This document shows, in pieces, positions 62,150 through 64,000 of a DNA stretch of 64,000 bases. Positions within the stretch are counted from its first letter, which is position 1; every line of letters begins with the position of its first letter. The stretch comes from Pseudomonas sp. R76. GTDB lineage: Bacteria; Pseudomonadota; Gammaproteobacteria; Pseudomonadales; Pseudomonadaceae. A program made the translations under genes and the position numbers. The stretch lies in contig NZ_CP019428.1 in the NCBI RefSeq assembly GCF_009834565.1, forward strand, positions 6,200,001 to 6,264,000, in the 5' to 3' direction. The notes under the pieces are model-generated. The model ran no database searches, had not been told where the DNA came from, and worked only from the letters and a program-made list of their open reading frames with translations.

Positions 62150-63592
62150 ATGTTCGACCACCACGCCACACTCAAAAAGCATTTCAGTGCCCTGCGCACC
62201 ACTGCCGAATTTTTCTCGCTGCGTTACGTGCGCGAATCCGGCCAATACCTGTCGGTCCGCAAGAACGTCGCCGAGCCGCCGCACTTGAACCACGACGAGG
62301 GCGCCATGCTCACCGTGCGTCTCAATGGCGTGGAAGCCTACGCCGCCACAAACGACATCTCCCTTGCTGGCCTGCAAGCCGCCCTTGAGCGTGCTGGACA
62401 GCAAGCCCGACGCATCTTGCCCCACGCCCTGCTCGACCTGCACACGCAGCCGGTGGCCAGCGATGTCGCCGACTACTTGTCGCCTGACCTCGACCAGCCC
62501 TTCCCGTCCCTGAGCGACTGCTACCAACTGCTCGGTGACGAATCGGCCAGCGTGCCCAAGGACGAGCGCCTGGTCAGTTGGGAAGTCAGCCTGGGCACCA
62601 CTCGGGTTGAACAGATTTACCTCAACAGTGCCGGCGCCGAACTGCGCCAGGCCCAGCGCTTCGTCTACCCCGGCCTGAGCGTCACCGCGTTTGACGGCAA
62701 CGACAGCCAGACCCGCACCCTGGGCGGCACCAACTTCGGCCAGCAAGGCAGCGCCAACGTGATTCGCCGCTTTGGCCTGGCCGGCGCCGCCAGCACCGTC
62801 GCCGACCAAGCGCTGCAATTGCTGCTCGCGCCAAACACGCCCCACGGCCCGCGCGACTTGCTGCTGATGCCCGACCAGATGATCCTGCAGATCCACGAGT
62901 CCATCGGCCACCCGCTGGAGCTGGACCGCATCCTCGGCGATGAGCGCAACTACGCCGGCACCAGTTTTGTGAAGGTCAGCGACTTCGGCCACCTGCAATA
63001 CGGCTCGCCCTTGCTCAACGTGACCTTCGACCCGGACATCCCCGAGCAGCTCGCCAGCTACAGCCATGACGACGACGGCACCCGCGCCACCAAGCAGTTC
63101 CTGATTCGCGACGGCCTGCTGCTCAAGCCACTGGGCGGCGCGCTGTCGCAATTTCGCGCCGGCATGCAAGGCGTCGCCAACAGCCGCGCCTGCAGCTGGA
63201 ACCGCGCGCCCATCGACCGCATGGCCAACCTGAACATCGAGGCTGGCGACAAAACCCAGGCCGAACTGATCAGCGGCATCGAGCACGGCATTTTGATGAG
63301 CACCAACCGTTCCTGGTCCATCGACGATGCGCGCAATAAATTCCAGTTCGGCTGCGAGTGGGGCCAACTGATCGAAAACGGCGAGCTCAAGGGCGTGGTG
63401 AAAAATCCCAACTACCGTGCGATTTCCGCGCAGTTCTGGCGCAAGCTCAGCGCCGTCGGCGACGCCAGCACCTTCAAGGTATTGGGCACGCCGAACTGCG
63501 GCAAAGGCGAACCCAACCAGGTGATCCGTGTAGGCCACGCGTCGCCTGCGTGTGTGTTCAGTGATGTCGACGTGTTTGGGGGAGATGCCTGA
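62150..63592 (+). CDS. TldD/PmbA family metallopeptidase-like protein (TldD-like)
   Basis: A 480-residue member of the TldD half of the TldD/TldE family. The metal-binding HExxxH is visible (ILQIHESIGHPLELDRILG, ~residue 248), with further conserved DDDGTRATKQFLIRDG and CSWNRAPIDRMANLNIEAGD blocks. TldD/E heterodimers cleave unfolded peptides. This copy is a second, non-canonical set and may act on a dedicated substrate peptide. The next gene overlaps by 1 bp (TGATG). Confidence 0.87.
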   Translation: MFDHHATLKKHFSALRTTAEFFSLRYVRESGQYLSVRKNVAEPPHLNHDEGAMLTVRLNGVEAYAATNDISLAGLQAALERAGQQARRILPHALLDLHTQPVASDVADYLSPDLDQPFPSLSDCYQLLGDESASVPKDERLVSWEVSLGTTRVEQIYLNSAGAELRQAQRFVYPGLSVTAFDGNDSQTRTLGGTNFGQQGSANVIRRFGLAGAASTVADQALQLLLAPNTPHGPRDLLLMPDQMILQIHESIGHPLELDRILGDERNYAGTSFVKVSDFGHLQYGSPLLNVTFDPDIPEQLASYSHDDDGTRATKQFLIRDGLLLKPLGGALSQFRAGMQGVANSRACSWNRAPIDRMANLNIEAGDKTQAELISGIEHGILMSTNRSWSIDDARNKFQFGCEWGQLIENGELKGVVKNPNYRAISAQFWRKLSAVGDASTFKVLGTPNCGKGEPNQVIRVGHASPACVFSDVDVFGGDA

Positions 63593-64000
63593 TGAACAAC
63601 TTCAAGGCACTGGTGGAATGGCTCAAGCAGGCCATCACCGACAAGGAACAGTTTCACCTGGGTTATGCGGACGAATCGTCCGAGTTCGTGCGCTTCAACC
63701 ACGCGCAAGTGCGCCAGGCCGGGCAAGTGCAACAGGCCAGCCTGAACCTCAAGCTGATCAACGACGGGCGCCATGCCGACCTTGGCATCACCCTGGCAGG
63801 CTCGCCCGAACTGGATCGCCAACGCCTCGCCGAAGGCCTGCAACAGTTGCGCGAAACCTTGCCGCTGCTGCCGCAGGACCCGTACCTGCTGCTCAATCAC
63901 ACCGCCTGGCAAAGCCATAACGAACAGCTGCGGCCGCTGCCGGAACTGGCCCAGGTGCTGGAAGAAATCAGCCAGGCAGCGCAAGGCGTGGACTTGGTTG
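63592..64000 (+). CDS. TldE/PmbA-like partner (3' end outside window)
   Basis: An open frame from ATG 63592 through the window end (136 codons seen): MNNFKALVEWLKQAITD, then SEFVRFNHAQVRQAGQVQQASLNLKLINDGRHADLGITLAG. This resembles the N-terminal domain of TldE/PmbA proteins (R-x-N-x3-VRQ, then a strand with G-R). Overlap TGATG with the TldD-like gene implies translational coupling and a heterodimer. Confidence 0.8.
   Translation, partial: MNNFKALVEWLKQAITDKEQFHLGYADESSEFVRFNHAQVRQAGQVQQASLNLKLINDGRHADLGITLAGSPELDRQRLAEGLQQLRETLPLLPQDPYLLLNHTAWQSHNEQLRPLPELAQVLEEISQAAQGVDLV

Noticed and set aside
1..64000. tRNA, rRNA or prophage genes
   Set aside because: None were seen on either strand; gene order is continuous chromosomal metabolism genes.

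Overview
The window is about 60% G+C chromosomal DNA of a Pseudomonas of the fluorescens group. The evidence is the gene order, which I recognise as the conserved glycine-betaine/carnitine/choline region of Pseudomonas (fdhA to betA), the cre two-component cluster, and dozens of REP doublets with the fluorescens-type core GTGGGAGC-GGCTTGC. I see no rRNA, tRNA, CRISPR array, prophage or complete insertion sequence.

Layout. 1-7.0 kb: end of a DEDDh exonuclease, then an iron-type ECF sigma / FecR anti-sigma / TonB-dependent receptor / PepSY membrane protein set and a glutathione transferase. 7.2-11.2 kb (minus): retropepsin-like protein, creB, creC, creD. 11.4-15.0 kb: YihG-type acyltransferase, a DUF2780 protein, a second ECF sigma/anti-sigma pair, and a DUF3077 gene behind a structured leader. 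15.0-24.0 kb (minus): glyA-soxBDAG-purU-fdhA, which turns sarcosine into glycine/serine and disposes of the C1 unit. 24.3-28.3 kb: an accessory island with a LodA-like protein, a LodB-like flavoprotein and a TraX-family protein. 28.4-30.7 kb: threonine aldolase, a small orphan protein and a broken REP-associated tyrosine transposase (RAYT) inside its presumed REP family. 30.8-33.4 kb: divergent gbcB/gbcA (glycine betaine to dimethylglycine). 33.4-34.3 kb: a gene-free segment with four regularly spaced perfect DnaA boxes. 34.3-42.1 kb (minus): M19 peptidase-DUF5943-dgcA-dgcB-etfA-etfB (dimethylglycine to sarcosine and electron transfer). 42.3-43.2 kb: two small conserved genes. 43.4-48.2 kb: cdhR divergent from caiX-cdhC-cdhA-cdhB (carnitine to betaine), ending in what looks like a deleted gamma-butyrobetaine hydroxylase gene. 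48.7-52.1 kb: small protein, gbdR, serine dehydratase. 52.5-55.5 kb: cbcXWV quaternary-amine ABC transporter. 55.6-61.9 kb: betT divergent from betI-betB-betA (choline to betaine). 62.1 kb to the end: a TldD/PmbA-like pair.

Together the genes encode a nearly complete route: choline (BetT, CbcXWV, BetA, BetB) and carnitine (CaiX, CdhABC) converge on glycine betaine, then GbcAB, DgcAB/Etf and SoxBDAG demethylate it stepwise to glycine. FdhA and PurU deal with formaldehyde and formyl-THF, GlyA makes serine and SdaB makes pyruvate. GbdR, CdhR and BetI are all encoded here. Three promoters carry paired half-sites with a GTCG core spaced exactly 21 bp, as expected for AraC-family dimers.

Most noteworthy: (1) the divergent LodA/LodB-like pair, which has the Asp-x3-Cys spacing expected for a cysteine tryptophylquinone (CTQ) protein; (2) the DnaA-box tandem array between gbcA and etfB; (3) the RAYT frameshift and the adjacent tandem repeats that copied the 3' end of gbcB; (4) the gamma-butyrobetaine hydroxylase remnant; (5) the 21-bp-phased operators; (6) the structured leader before the DUF3077 gene.
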